Below, one piece after another: positions 26,983 through 36,400 of a stretch of DNA of 63,980 bases (position 1 is the stretch's first letter; each line of letters starts with the position of its first letter). A model generated the notes under the pieces. The model did not search any database. It was not told the DNA's origin and worked only from the letters and a program-made list of their open reading frames with translations. A program made the position numbers and the translations under genes. This stretch comes from Prevotellaceae bacterium UBA1743. Lineage in GTDB: Bacteria; Bacteroidota; Bacteroidia; Bacteroidales; Bacteroidaceae. The stretch lies in assembly GCA_002314945.1 (NCBI GenBank), contig DCHV01000026.1, positions 1 through 63,980 of the forward strand. The letters are read 5' to 3'.

Positions 26983-27780
26983 ATGAAACCTTGGATAAAA
27001 CTTGAAACAACTATTCTTTCCGACCCTCGCATCCAACGTCTGATGGACGAAATGGGTGTAAAAGGACTGGGCATCTATGTGATTATTCGCATGATGTGCG
27101 ATGCAAACGAGGGTTGCATGTACCCTGACCTATGCAGGGGCTGTGGCGACCTGACCAGTCGCAAGATGTTACGTCGTATAATCGATGAATACGACCTGTT
27201 CTACGAGGATGTAGAGAATCCGCATGTCTTGCGCGCGTACGTATGTGCCCGTGCCTCCGTCCGTGCGATCACCCGTGAGCCCGCCCGTGAGCCCGTCCGT
27301 GGGCCCGTCCGTGAGATCGCCCGTGCACCCAAACCTACAGAAGAAATAGAGATAGAGAATATAGATATAGACAACATCAGAGAATGGCTGATGTCGCCGA
27401 ACAATCTTCCCTGGCGTGAACCCGTCATGATGCATTCGGGCTATTCTTCCCTGCTGAAAACCTATTGGGCGGATGCCGTGGAGTTCTTCCTCCAGCACAT
27501 GATGGCGCAAGACAAACTCTCTGCCATCTACAACGAACACGAAGCCAGACAGTACTTCTCCAACTTCAGCCGCCTCTCCATAGGCTCTGGTCTGCGGTTG
27601 AAGGAGCATCTGCAGGAACGTGCTGAAAAAGCCCTTCAGGCATCCCCCTCGGCCCTACACGAGCAAAATGGTATTCAGTACTACAACGGTCGCCCCTTAC
27701 CTGCTGATGCGCCTTCACGACCATCCGACACTGCGGAATGGGACGAGGCTTCCGGTACTTGGTTCGAACTTTACAAGTAG
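26983..27780 (+). CDS. DUF4373/DUF7833-like phage-type protein with RxxP-like repeat linker
   Basis: A 265-residue protein from the ATG at 26983 (MKPWIKLETTILSDPRIQRLMDE). Residues about 1-80 resemble the Lin1244/Lin1753 N-terminal domain found in phage and mobile-element proteins. Residues about 89-116 are a linker encoded by seven 12-base tandem repeats (27247-27330), giving xRxx units such as TREPAREPVRGP. The C-terminal part (KTYWADAVEFFLQHM to the end) is helical and typical of the Bacteroides DUF7833 group. Such genes usually sit beside DUF4248 and an amidase in small phage-like cassettes, as here. The molecular role is unknown; DNA replication or binding is a guess. Confidence 0.65.
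   Translation: MKPWIKLETTILSDPRIQRLMDEMGVKGLGIYVIIRMMCDANEGCMYPDLCRGCGDLTSRKMLRRIIDEYDLFYEDVENPHVLRAYVCARASVRAITREPAREPVRGPVREIARAPKPTEEIEIENIDIDNIREWLMSPNNLPWREPVMMHSGYSSLLKTYWADAVEFFLQHMMAQDKLSAIYNEHEARQYFSNFSRLSIGSGLRLKEHLQERAEKALQASPSALHEQNGIQYYNGRPLPADAPSRPSDTAEWDEASGTWFELYK
27247..27330 (+). repeat. Seven 12-base in-frame tandem repeats
   Basis: Seven units of the form (G/A)(C/T)CCGTGnnnnn, 84 bases in all, encode the tetrapeptides ARAS, VRAI, TREP, AREP, VRGP, VREI and ARAP. The repeat keeps frame, so copy-number changes would alter only linker length. Confidence 0.85.
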
Positions 27781-27830
27781 TCCATAAACCATAAACTCTC
27801 AACTATAGACTTTCAACTATCAACTAAAAC

Positions 27831-28043
27831 ATGACCTTCATCAAGAAATACGAACTCGCCTTCCGTTACTTCCCTGATGCCCCATCGAAGAAGTCCGCCA
27901 CCGACAATCTCACTCGTGCCATCAACCGCTGCAAGCCCCTGCTCTTGGCCCTCTCGCAGCTCGAGGGAGGTTACTACCCCCACGAGAAGACCTACAGCCC
28001 AAAGCAAGTAGAACTCATCTATCAGTATCTTGGAGAGCCGTAA
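27831..28043 (+). CDS. DUF4248 domain protein
   Basis: A 70-residue protein (MTFIKKYELAFRYFPDAPSKKSA) matching the small Bacteroidales DUF4248 family, which accompanies N-acetylmuramoyl-L-alanine amidase genes in phage-like cassettes. The function is unknown; a role in DNA binding is possible. It is in the same direction as the DUF4373-like gene, 50 bases after it. The last 113 bases recur at 38554-38666 with seven changes. Confidence 0.8.
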   Translation: MTFIKKYELAFRYFPDAPSKKSATDNLTRAINRCKPLLLALSQLEGGYYPHEKTYSPKQVELIYQYLGEP

Positions 28044-28154
28044 AAGCAATGTACTCAAGTTTCGCTTTCGTCGGGATTTTTTGTTAGATTTCGAGTGGAT
28101 TTTGAGCGATAGCGGCCATAAACTTAGCGGCTAAATCTTTTCGCTTACCTTTTT

Positions 28155-30230
28155 TTACCAGATATCTTCAGGCGTGAGCGGGCTGTCATACACCTCCTTG
28201 GGACAAAGCTCAAAGAAATCGACCATCAACTGACGTTCGTCAGAGTCGATAACGCTTTTCATCTTCAGGTAATAGTCTTTGTCGGGAGTAACCGTCATCC
28301 TGGCCACAATGCTTCGTATCCAGCGAACGTCTGCACGGCAGCCGAGGATAGCGTTCGGCCCCTTCATCAGTCCATAGTTGCGCATCATCTTGTCCAGTTC
28401 CGCATTGTAGTCCTGATCCTGCGAATCCGACTCATATCCAGGTAGATTCTCTCCCATGCGTGTCATATCCACGGGGATTCCCGTCACAGGCAGATTGTTG
28501 GGATCCGTTCCGAAATAGTACTGCACGATGCCTCGGTTGAACTGGGCAATATAGCCAAGTCGTATCTCGTAGGTCGTCGCGCGTGGGACAGGAGGGAAGC
28601 GGAGCGTCACATCGTAGTTGCCATAGATCAGGAGTTCGTCGCCAAACATCATCGTAGTGCCCGAATAGTTACTGTATCTGGGGCGTGAATCTTCGCTGAG
28701 CAGCATGTCCTGACAATAGTCGTACGTCTCGTGAGGCGGGAAAGTACAGAAGTTCTCGTCATTCAGACCGGAATGAGTCAGTTTCTTGCAACGTATGTCA
28801 TTCGTCATCGTTTCGGGCAGCATGGACATGATGTCGATACGTATTCGCTCGCGATGCAGGTTATCCCTCAGCGCATCATCGTATGCCAGCGGCCGTTCGA
28901 TGGGATATATGCAGCAGTTGGAGATATCGCTCAGTACAGCGCGTGGATCATCCACATTCACATGTATTCCTTCTTTGTCGGGATCACATTCCAGTTCCTC
29001 CCCCGTTCCAGTCCGCTTGTTGTCCTGTTTTGGGAAACGGTTCAGGCAGATGCCATTGCTCCGCTTGCTCTCATAGATCTTTATCAGACGTCGCTTACCG
29101 AAAGTGATGAGATAGTCCGTGACAGGTACAGGTGAGGGATTGGCAACGACATTCGCAGCGAAAGATTCGTTATGGATGATCAGTTTGTCGGAAGGTACGC
29201 GCATGGGTAGCAAGTGGTAGGTCGTCCATTGGTACAGCAGATTCCCAGGGTCCGAGTAATTGTCGTCGGTGGTGAACACATCGCCTTCGGAATACTGGTG
29301 TTGGTCCTTGATCCACCTCACAAGTTGAGGCACCAGATCAGGAGCGGTAGGATCCAGTCCCTGCTCACGCCAGAAATCGTCCGTTGCGGCAAAGATAGTG
29401 AAACCATACAAGCGATGCTTGGGAGGGTTTATCTGGAACTGTCCACCGTTGTCCCAACTCTTGAAGCGTCCTGTGAGGTACATCTTTTCATACACCTCAT
29501 CCCGCATGGCCTTCAGCGTATCGAGCAGACCGCAAGCCTCTATAGCGCGAGCCATCACCAGGAATCCTTCCTTCTTCATCGCGATGATCTCCTTCAGGTA
29601 AAAGGAAGCCGACAGGTTGCGGGGAGCCACCACCTTCTCCATCTGATGGACGTAGCCGTTGAGCGTTACTACGTCCCTGTTCCTTAGGTTGATAGGGCAA
29701 TCCTTGTTCACGTAGATACTATCTGGCGAATTGCCGTAATATACCGTCAGTTTCTTCTCATTCATATTGGCATATCCAAACTCCCCCCCGTTCTCCTGCG
29801 GGAAATCGTACGTCATGTAGGGAAATCCATTATCGCCGCAGTCGATGATACTGTTCAGGACAATCGTCTGGCGTATGGAATCCAGTTTGGCACTATCGGT
29901 AAAGGCATCCCAGGACGGAGCTGTGATGTAGTATTCATCGGGAGAAGCAGCCAGCGTATCGAGGTATGCCTGAATTGCCTCGTTTGTCGGTGCAAACACG
30001 GTATAGTGTCCTCTGGCCGTCAGGAGTTGCCCCACGGTAGTTTCGCTCAGGGAACTCACATGCACCTTGTACAGCAAGTCGAGGTACGAACTGTACGAAT
30101 CAGGATGCTTGCTCAGGTAGTCAATTATCGTATTCTCCTTGAAGACATAGCGGGAAGACACATCCACGTCTTCCGTGCATCCTATCAGCAAAAGAATGGC
30201 TGCAATGAGTCCAAATGTGTACCTTTTCAT
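28155..30230 (-). CDS. FAS1 (fasciclin) domain lipoprotein with DUF5108
   Basis: A 691-residue lipoprotein (lipobox LIGC, Cys18). Residues about 35-215 form a fasciclin FAS1 domain (VGQLLTARGHYTVFAPTNEAIQAYL, then LNGYVHQMEKVVAP); a second divergent FAS1-like part follows (HRLYGFTIFAATDDFWREQG). The C-terminal region resembles DUF5108. In Bacteroidales such proteins usually lie inside SusC/SusD loci as surface glycan-binding or adhesion proteins. No SusC/SusD is present here, so this copy is an orphan. It lies 19 bases downstream of the DUF5703-GLUG gene in the same direction and is probably co-transcribed with it. Confidence 0.82.
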   Translation of the reverse strand: MKRYTFGLIAAILLLIGCTEDVDVSSRYVFKENTIIDYLSKHPDSYSSYLDLLYKVHVSSLSETTVGQLLTARGHYTVFAPTNEAIQAYLDTLAASPDEYYITAPSWDAFTDSAKLDSIRQTIVLNSIIDCGDNGFPYMTYDFPQENGGEFGYANMNEKKLTVYYGNSPDSIYVNKDCPINLRNRDVVTLNGYVHQMEKVVAPRNLSASFYLKEIIAMKKEGFLVMARAIEACGLLDTLKAMRDEVYEKMYLTGRFKSWDNGGQFQINPPKHRLYGFTIFAATDDFWREQGLDPTAPDLVPQLVRWIKDQHQYSEGDVFTTDDNYSDPGNLLYQWTTYHLLPMRVPSDKLIIHNESFAANVVANPSPVPVTDYLITFGKRRLIKIYESKRSNGICLNRFPKQDNKRTGTGEELECDPDKEGIHVNVDDPRAVLSDISNCCIYPIERPLAYDDALRDNLHRERIRIDIMSMLPETMTNDIRCKKLTHSGLNDENFCTFPPHETYDYCQDMLLSEDSRPRYSNYSGTTMMFGDELLIYGNYDVTLRFPPVPRATTYEIRLGYIAQFNRGIVQYYFGTDPNNLPVTGIPVDMTRMGENLPGYESDSQDQDYNAELDKMMRNYGLMKGPNAILGCRADVRWIRSIVARMTVTPDKDYYLKMKSVIDSDERQLMVDFFELCPKEVYDSPLTPEDIW

Positions 30231-30249
30231 GTTATGCTATTTTGTTTTG

Positions 30250-33200
30250 TCATTTCCTGAGACCGGAGGCGGAACGTTCACAGAGTCTCTTTTTCCCGTT
30301 GATGATATATATGCCCTTCGCGGGCTTTTCAACCTTCTGGCCTTGGAGATTGTATATGGAACCGTTTTCTTCGTTGGCGGTATTGTTCTTTATGCTTGTG
30401 ATTGTCTCATAACCTCCATCCTTGTTCAAGACGATGGTGCCTCGTTCGGCATTCAGCACAGGATAGGCATCCTCGCCCAGATTTTGGTACCATACAATAT
30501 TCCGTTGGTCGCCGTTCAGTTTGTAGCAGAGTTCACCCGTGGGAGCACCTTCCCTTGCCTCCTCTCCGCAGTAACAGTTATCAACCGTGGAATTTTCAGC
30601 ATCACCTAATGTGTCGTGCGTGGTATAGCATGACTTTACGGTTGCATCTGATATGAGGCCTATCAAGCCATCTCCATTTGTGTGATTGTATTTGCAAATA
30701 CAATCCTTCATCACAATGTCACCTGTAGTGAAACAGTTCGTGATCGTGGAGTAACCTGTACAGCAACCAGCCAACACGCCGGCGCGGAGTGCGGAGGCGT
30801 TCTTGATGGTGGCATTGACGATACCTAAGTTCTTTATGGTTGCACCATCCAGGCGACCAAACAAACCAGTTTCAGCTCCATCCACATCTTTGTCGATACT
30901 CAAATTGCAGATGATGTGCCCCTGACCGTCGAATGTCCCCCCATAGTGCAACATCGGCCCATTTGGATATATTTGAGTGCCAATTGGCGGGAAGTAGCTA
31001 ATCCCGCTCATGTCGATGTCGGCTGTCAGGCGTATGTTTATGTCGTAATTTCCTGCGTTTACGAAATTCGAGATATCTATCAGTTGAGAGGGGGTGCTCA
31101 CTTCGTACCAGTATGACTTGAGATTTTTCATGCCACATTCGGTGCAAACACCATCCACAAAGTTATGGCTACATTTCTTTTTCCAGTTGTATTCCCCTTC
31201 AACGACACGTCCTGCATAGGAATGGAGCTTGTACTTTACGCCCCACTCTTTTGGAAAGGCTGGCAGAAGGTAGTCCTTTCCATCCCATGTCTGGAGAACC
31301 ATTTCCTGCAGTGTCATCAATAAGCTTGCTCCATGATCCTGATCAGGTGTCCAATCATAATTTGGCCCCCAGATAGCCTTGAAGCGGAAATGTGGGTTGC
31401 TGTTTTTCGTATGGGCATCCAGTAGTCGTACAGCCTCGTCGGTGAGTCCAAGCCGCGCAGCTTCCTGTCCGTCCTGACTCCAACCAAAGTCATCCACATT
31501 GTTCTCGCGATTCCAATAAGAATCGATGCCTATCTGCAGGTTGTCCGTACTGATGTTGCACAGATGGAAGGGGAAGATGGGATAAAGACGGGGGTTTTCC
31601 ACATTGTTTCGTGCGCTATTGAAGTGTTCTGCCGGAGCGAACTGTGTTTTTCCATCCTTTTTCATGGTGGGTAACTCAGGCATGATCTCATTCATTTCCT
31701 TCCAGAGTGCAATATCCTCAGCTGTGCTCAAATTTTCCGGAAGAGCAAGAAGACGTGGCATGATGTCTCGCATACCGGCTACGGTAGGCATGTCATTCTC
31801 AACATCTTTCCAGTAAGTTTCGAGAGCCTGTGTAGGGCTGATGAACAGCTTGCCTTCGCTGTCGCGACCATAGAAATTCTTATAGAACTTCAGCATCTCC
31901 CGGGCATAGGGTACAAGCCGTGAGCTTACGAATTCCTTGTCGTTAGTGTAATCGTAATAGTCAAGCATGAGAGAGATCATCTCCACGCTGGAATCCCAAT
32001 GGTAACGGATATATGGGTTGTTGGCAAACTTATTGCCAGAGTCGCCAAGTTGTGTGTAGTCGTTGTAACAGTATGTACCAAAGACCGTTGCTGTTTCAGG
32101 ACTTAGGGCGCCATCCACACCTGTCAAAGCCTTGGCAAGAGCCTTCATCATAGGCAGGTTGCGGAAATAGTGTTCGAAGAGGGGTTTCATCATGTCGTAG
32201 TCACCACTCTTCAGCATGGGGTGGTAGTTCAAACGGGTATTCTGCCACCAGTAGTCTCCTCCCCACAAGCGGTAGTCGGGTGAAGAGTTCGCTCCGGCTT
32301 GGGTAAGTGGTGGATCAACGCAGAAGATCGTGCCGTTGAACTTTATGGGGTAGTTTCCTCGTCCGGCTCCAGCCTGTATCCAACGCTGCAGGATGTAAGA
32401 CGAGTTGATACGGAACGTCTGGTCATCGTCGGGCGTCTGCACATAGATGTAGCTGCGGTTCCAGAATTCGTTCCAGAACTCAGCAGTACGTTTCATGGCA
32501 GTACCGGCTGATTCGGGGTTTGCGGTCAGTTTTCGAAACTCTTCCGCACGTTTGGTGGCATTGTGGAAGATGCCACTGAATGTGGGGATGCAGATGTCGA
32601 TATTCGTTGTGGGAGCAGAGGTGCGCAACTGCTGTGAATTTAGCTTTCTCATTCCCGTTCCTTGGATGCGGAAACCGAAGCATCTGTCCTTGAAGGGGTC
32701 GTATGACGCTCGGTCGTCTATCTGTATCCCCTGAACATCCAAGATGGCATTGTAGGATGACTGGCAGTTGTGATGATAGATCATGATGGCATCCTTCTCG
32801 TTCATGATATGGTCTGGAAATATCTTGAACAACTGTCGGTCGGGACAGCCAGAGATGGATCGCATCCAGTCCGCACTTTCCTCTTTCGTGCGCCACACCT
32901 CAGCCTTTACGGTTGTTTGGACAGGTTCTTTTGACGTTCCGCTCAGGTACAAGGTGTTTGATTCGCTGTCGATGAAAAAGTTGAGATCCATACCTGCACC
33001 GCGCAGATGGATGCGTCCGTTCTCCAAATCCAAGGTCTGGCAGAAATCATCGGATGAAGTAATGGAGGGCTGGGTGCTCACACGGATGCGCCCCAACTTA
33101 TACAGTTCGCCTGTTTCGCTCCACGCGTCGGTGCGCGAAATGTAGAAGACCATGTCACCCGATGGCTCTACCCAGAAGTTGGCTCCTACTTCTCCGTTGC

Positions 33201-33357
33201 CGATTGGCATACTTCCGGCTGCGTTTTCGGAAGGGCTGTCCCATTCCACATTATAATCACTCACACTCGGATGATCAGAACAGAAGCAGGAGGATGGAAA
33301 AATACTTAATATTAACAAATAAAGAGCCTTTATTGTTTTTGAAATTAATGGTCTCAT
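30250..33357 (-). CDS. Secreted DUF5703 glycosidase-like protein with GLUG module and type IX-like tail
   Basis: A 1035-residue protein with an N-terminal signal sequence. Residues about 35-330 match DUF5703 (WDSPSENAAGSMPIGNGEVGA), which precedes an (alpha/alpha)6 domain related to GH95 (about 330-720). A Cys/His motif, CSHNFVDGVCTECG (near 727-741), joins this to a GLUG beta-helix module (about 745-1000), then a tail of the type IX secretion kind (SIYNLQGQKVEKPAKGIYII). After GKK the protein runs on with RLCERSASGLRK instead of the short basic end of its paralogue, suggesting a small frameshift at the very end. The substrate is unknown; fucose- or galactose-containing glycans are suggested by the GH95 relation. 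Confidence 0.78.
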   Translation of the reverse strand: MRPLISKTIKALYLLILSIFPSSCFCSDHPSVSDYNVEWDSPSENAAGSMPIGNGEVGANFWVEPSGDMVFYISRTDAWSETGELYKLGRIRVSTQPSITSSDDFCQTLDLENGRIHLRGAGMDLNFFIDSESNTLYLSGTSKEPVQTTVKAEVWRTKEESADWMRSISGCPDRQLFKIFPDHIMNEKDAIMIYHHNCQSSYNAILDVQGIQIDDRASYDPFKDRCFGFRIQGTGMRKLNSQQLRTSAPTTNIDICIPTFSGIFHNATKRAEEFRKLTANPESAGTAMKRTAEFWNEFWNRSYIYVQTPDDDQTFRINSSYILQRWIQAGAGRGNYPIKFNGTIFCVDPPLTQAGANSSPDYRLWGGDYWWQNTRLNYHPMLKSGDYDMMKPLFEHYFRNLPMMKALAKALTGVDGALSPETATVFGTYCYNDYTQLGDSGNKFANNPYIRYHWDSSVEMISLMLDYYDYTNDKEFVSSRLVPYAREMLKFYKNFYGRDSEGKLFISPTQALETYWKDVENDMPTVAGMRDIMPRLLALPENLSTAEDIALWKEMNEIMPELPTMKKDGKTQFAPAEHFNSARNNVENPRLYPIFPFHLCNISTDNLQIGIDSYWNRENNVDDFGWSQDGQEAARLGLTDEAVRLLDAHTKNSNPHFRFKAIWGPNYDWTPDQDHGASLLMTLQEMVLQTWDGKDYLLPAFPKEWGVKYKLHSYAGRVVEGEYNWKKKCSHNFVDGVCTECGMKNLKSYWYEVSTPSQLIDISNFVNAGNYDINIRLTADIDMSGISYFPPIGTQIYPNGPMLHYGGTFDGQGHIICNLSIDKDVDGAETGLFGRLDGATIKNLGIVNATIKNASALRAGVLAGCCTGYSTITNCFTTGDIVMKDCICKYNHTNGDGLIGLISDATVKSCYTTHDTLGDAENSTVDNCYCGEEAREGAPTGELCYKLNGDQRNIVWYQNLGEDAYPVLNAERGTIVLNKDGGYETITSIKNNTANEENGSIYNLQGQKVEKPAKGIYIINGKKRLCERSASGLRK

Positions 33358-33399
33358 ATATTACACTGCTGTTAATAGAAATAAAACAGTTAATAAACA

Positions 33400-33427
33400 G
33401 GTAGCGCCCTATTAATCGGACGCTACC
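33400..33427 (-). terminator. Terminator of the 1309-residue GLUG protein gene
   Basis: On the minus strand the stem GGTAGCGTCC / GGGCGCTACC (one G-T pair, 8-base loop) is followed by TGTTTATT, 19 bases after the stop codon at 33446. Confidence 0.8.
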
Positions 33428-33445
33428 CAGAAAATCAAAATAACA

Positions 33446-36400
33446 TCACTTGATGAAAGTTTTTCTACCATGGATGATGTAAATACCCTTTGTGGGCTTT
33501 TCAACCTTCTGGCCTTGGAGATTGTATATGGAACCGTTTTCTACTTTGGCAACATTGTTCATAATGCCTGTAATGGTTTCGTAGCCTCCATCTTCTTTCT
33601 GAATCACTATACCATGTTCGGCATTCAGAACAGGATAGGCATCCTCACCCAAATTCTGATACCATGTGATATTGCTCTGATCACCGTTCAGTTTGTAGCA
33701 GAGTTCACCCGTAGGAGCACCTTCCCTTGCTTCCTCTCCGCAGTAACAGTTTTCAACCGTGGAATATTCAGCATCAGCCAATGTGTCGTGTGTGGTATAG
33801 CATGACCTCACGTTTGCACCTGATATGAGGCCTATCAAACCATCTCCATTCGTGTGATTGTAACTGCAAATGCACTCCTCCATTACAAAATCACCAGTGG
33901 TAAAGCAATTCATGACCGTGGAATTGCCTATACAACTACCTGCCAACACGCCGGCACGGAGTGCGGAGGAGTTTTTGAGCGTGGCATTCACGATACCTAA
34001 GTTCTTGACGGTGGCTCCTTCAAGACGGCCGAACAAGCCGGTTTCGGCCCCTTCATCATCCTTGACAATACTCAAATTGTAGATGACGTGACCCTGACCG
34101 TCGAACGTTCCGCCATAGTGCAACATCGGCCCTGTCGGATATATTTGAGTGCCAATTGGCGGGAAATAGCTGATTCCACTCAGGTCGATGTCGGAAGTCA
34201 GACGGGCGTTGAGATTCGCCTGACCATTGTTCACAAGTTTGCTGAACATGGTAAGTTGTGCTGGATTGTTAATCTCACACCAACCGTCCACTATCAAGGG
34301 ACAAAAACTGAAGGATTGAATTTGGGCTGTCAACTCGTCATAATTGAGGGTGCCATCTTCAAAACCACTCCAAGCTTCATTCGAAACAGTATAGACAGCA
34401 TCATTCTCTTCATCGCTTATGATAGTGGGATAGAGTTCTGCTGCTGCAGACACAAGATTTTCAACATTGTTGATGACTTCTATATACTGTCTCTTGCTGA
34501 GGTAAATATCCTTGAAGGTCTGAGAGAATTTTTCCACGACGGCATACTTGGCTTCGGGAGTGGAAGCAGCCTCAGCCTCAGCAATTTCAGCGGTTAGCTG
34601 ATCGCGCAGGACATTGCTGAAATTAGGTGATTTGGGATAATAGTTGTCCGTATATATCGTGTACTTGTAAAGTAGGGTGTTGGCACGTTCAACCTGTCCA
34701 GCCAAAACCGCATCGAGTTGTTTTTCTGCCTGTTCCATAGAACCAAGGTAGGTAAGGTGGATGCCGGACCAACCAGTCCAATCACTTCCGTATTTGGAAC
34801 CGAGGTTGTTCAAGCCTATGGTTAGCTTGCCGTCGTTTACTTGAGCGACCATGCAGCACATGCTACGACCTGCAGCTGCGGCAATGGCAATACTGGCAGT
34901 GCCGTGGATGGCATATCCGATGATAGCCCCTTCATCATCCGTAACAGGTTGATCCATATCGATTGAAGGAATTGAAAGATTGCAATTCACTCCATCCTGT
35001 GCTTCTTCTGCGGGCATATAGGTCTCATAGCAGGAAGGTATATATACGCAATTGTCGTTCAGGTAGATGTAGGCATTGTAGGCATAGCTCATGGGATCAT
35101 TGCTGGGGCGATAGGCGGCAGTCATGGAGACAAAGTAAACACCGTTCTTCAACCCGTCCACGGTCTGCTCTATCTTTCCGTCGGTGTTCCAAGCCTCGCA
35201 ACCTACGATGTCAAAACCATCATGGTAGTAGGAATCATTCGCGAGACCATTGTCCCATCCGTTCCATCCATCCTTGAAGTCACCGTTTTTGAGGAGTTCT
35301 GTGATTTCTGCACCGGGTCCGTATTCGTAAGCCAAGGCAGTTTCAAGCATTTTCTGGAGCTTGGCGGTCTCGGCCTGGATCTCTTCCGTAGTCAGTGAGT
35401 GTTTCTCCATAATGTAGGGATAAGAACCATTTTCGAAGTCCTCGTTGGGTTCAAGATCATCCTCTAAGTAGCTGACTAACTGATCACGAAGTTTGCCCTG
35501 AAAATCTTTGTTCTCATCGAGGAATCGTATTGTTTCCTCTGCCACCTGCTTGAAAGCCTCATAGGCTGTGGCTGATTCCTGAAGTTTGTCTTTCAGGGAC
35601 AAATATTCTTTATAGGCGGCTGTGAATTCATCAATGTCAGAGACACTGGAAAGCCCATCAACTGCTGCCTTGCATTCATCGATGACAGATTGTGTGGCAA
35701 TGACATCTTCAAGGAAACTCTTCTCGGGTGTGACAATCTGATTGAGGAATACCTTGAAGCTGGCTTCGTCCTGAAAACTTGCATAAGTATCTTCATCATA
35801 GAGATAGACTGTACCATGAGTGCTGTCGGACACAGGGTAGTCATCTTCTCCGATTGTCTGGTGCCAGATGGGATTCAAAAAAGAATTGCCGTTCAGCTTG
35901 TAACAGAGTTCACCAGTAGGAGCACCTTCCCTTGCTTCCTCTCCGCAGTAACAGTTTTCAACCGTGGAATTTTCAGCATCAGCCAATGTGTCGTGTGTGG
36001 TATAGCATGACCTCACGGTTGCATTTGATATGAGGCCTATCAAGCCATCTCCATTCGTGTGATTGTAATTGCAAATACAATCCTCCATTACAAAGTCACC
36101 TGTGGTAAAGCAATTCATGACCATGGAATTGCCTACACAACTACCTGCCAACACACCGGCACGGAGTGCGGAGGCGTTCTTGATGGTGGCATTCACGATA
36201 CCTAAGTTCTTGACGGTGGCTCCTTGAAGACGACCGAACAAACCTGTTTCGGCCCCTTCATCATCCTTGACAATACTCAAATTGTAGATGACGTGACCCT
36301 GACCGTCGAACGTTCCCCCATAGTGCAACATCGGCCCTTGTGGATATATTTGAGTGCCAATTGGCGGGAAATAGCTGATTCCACTCAGGTCGATGTCGGC

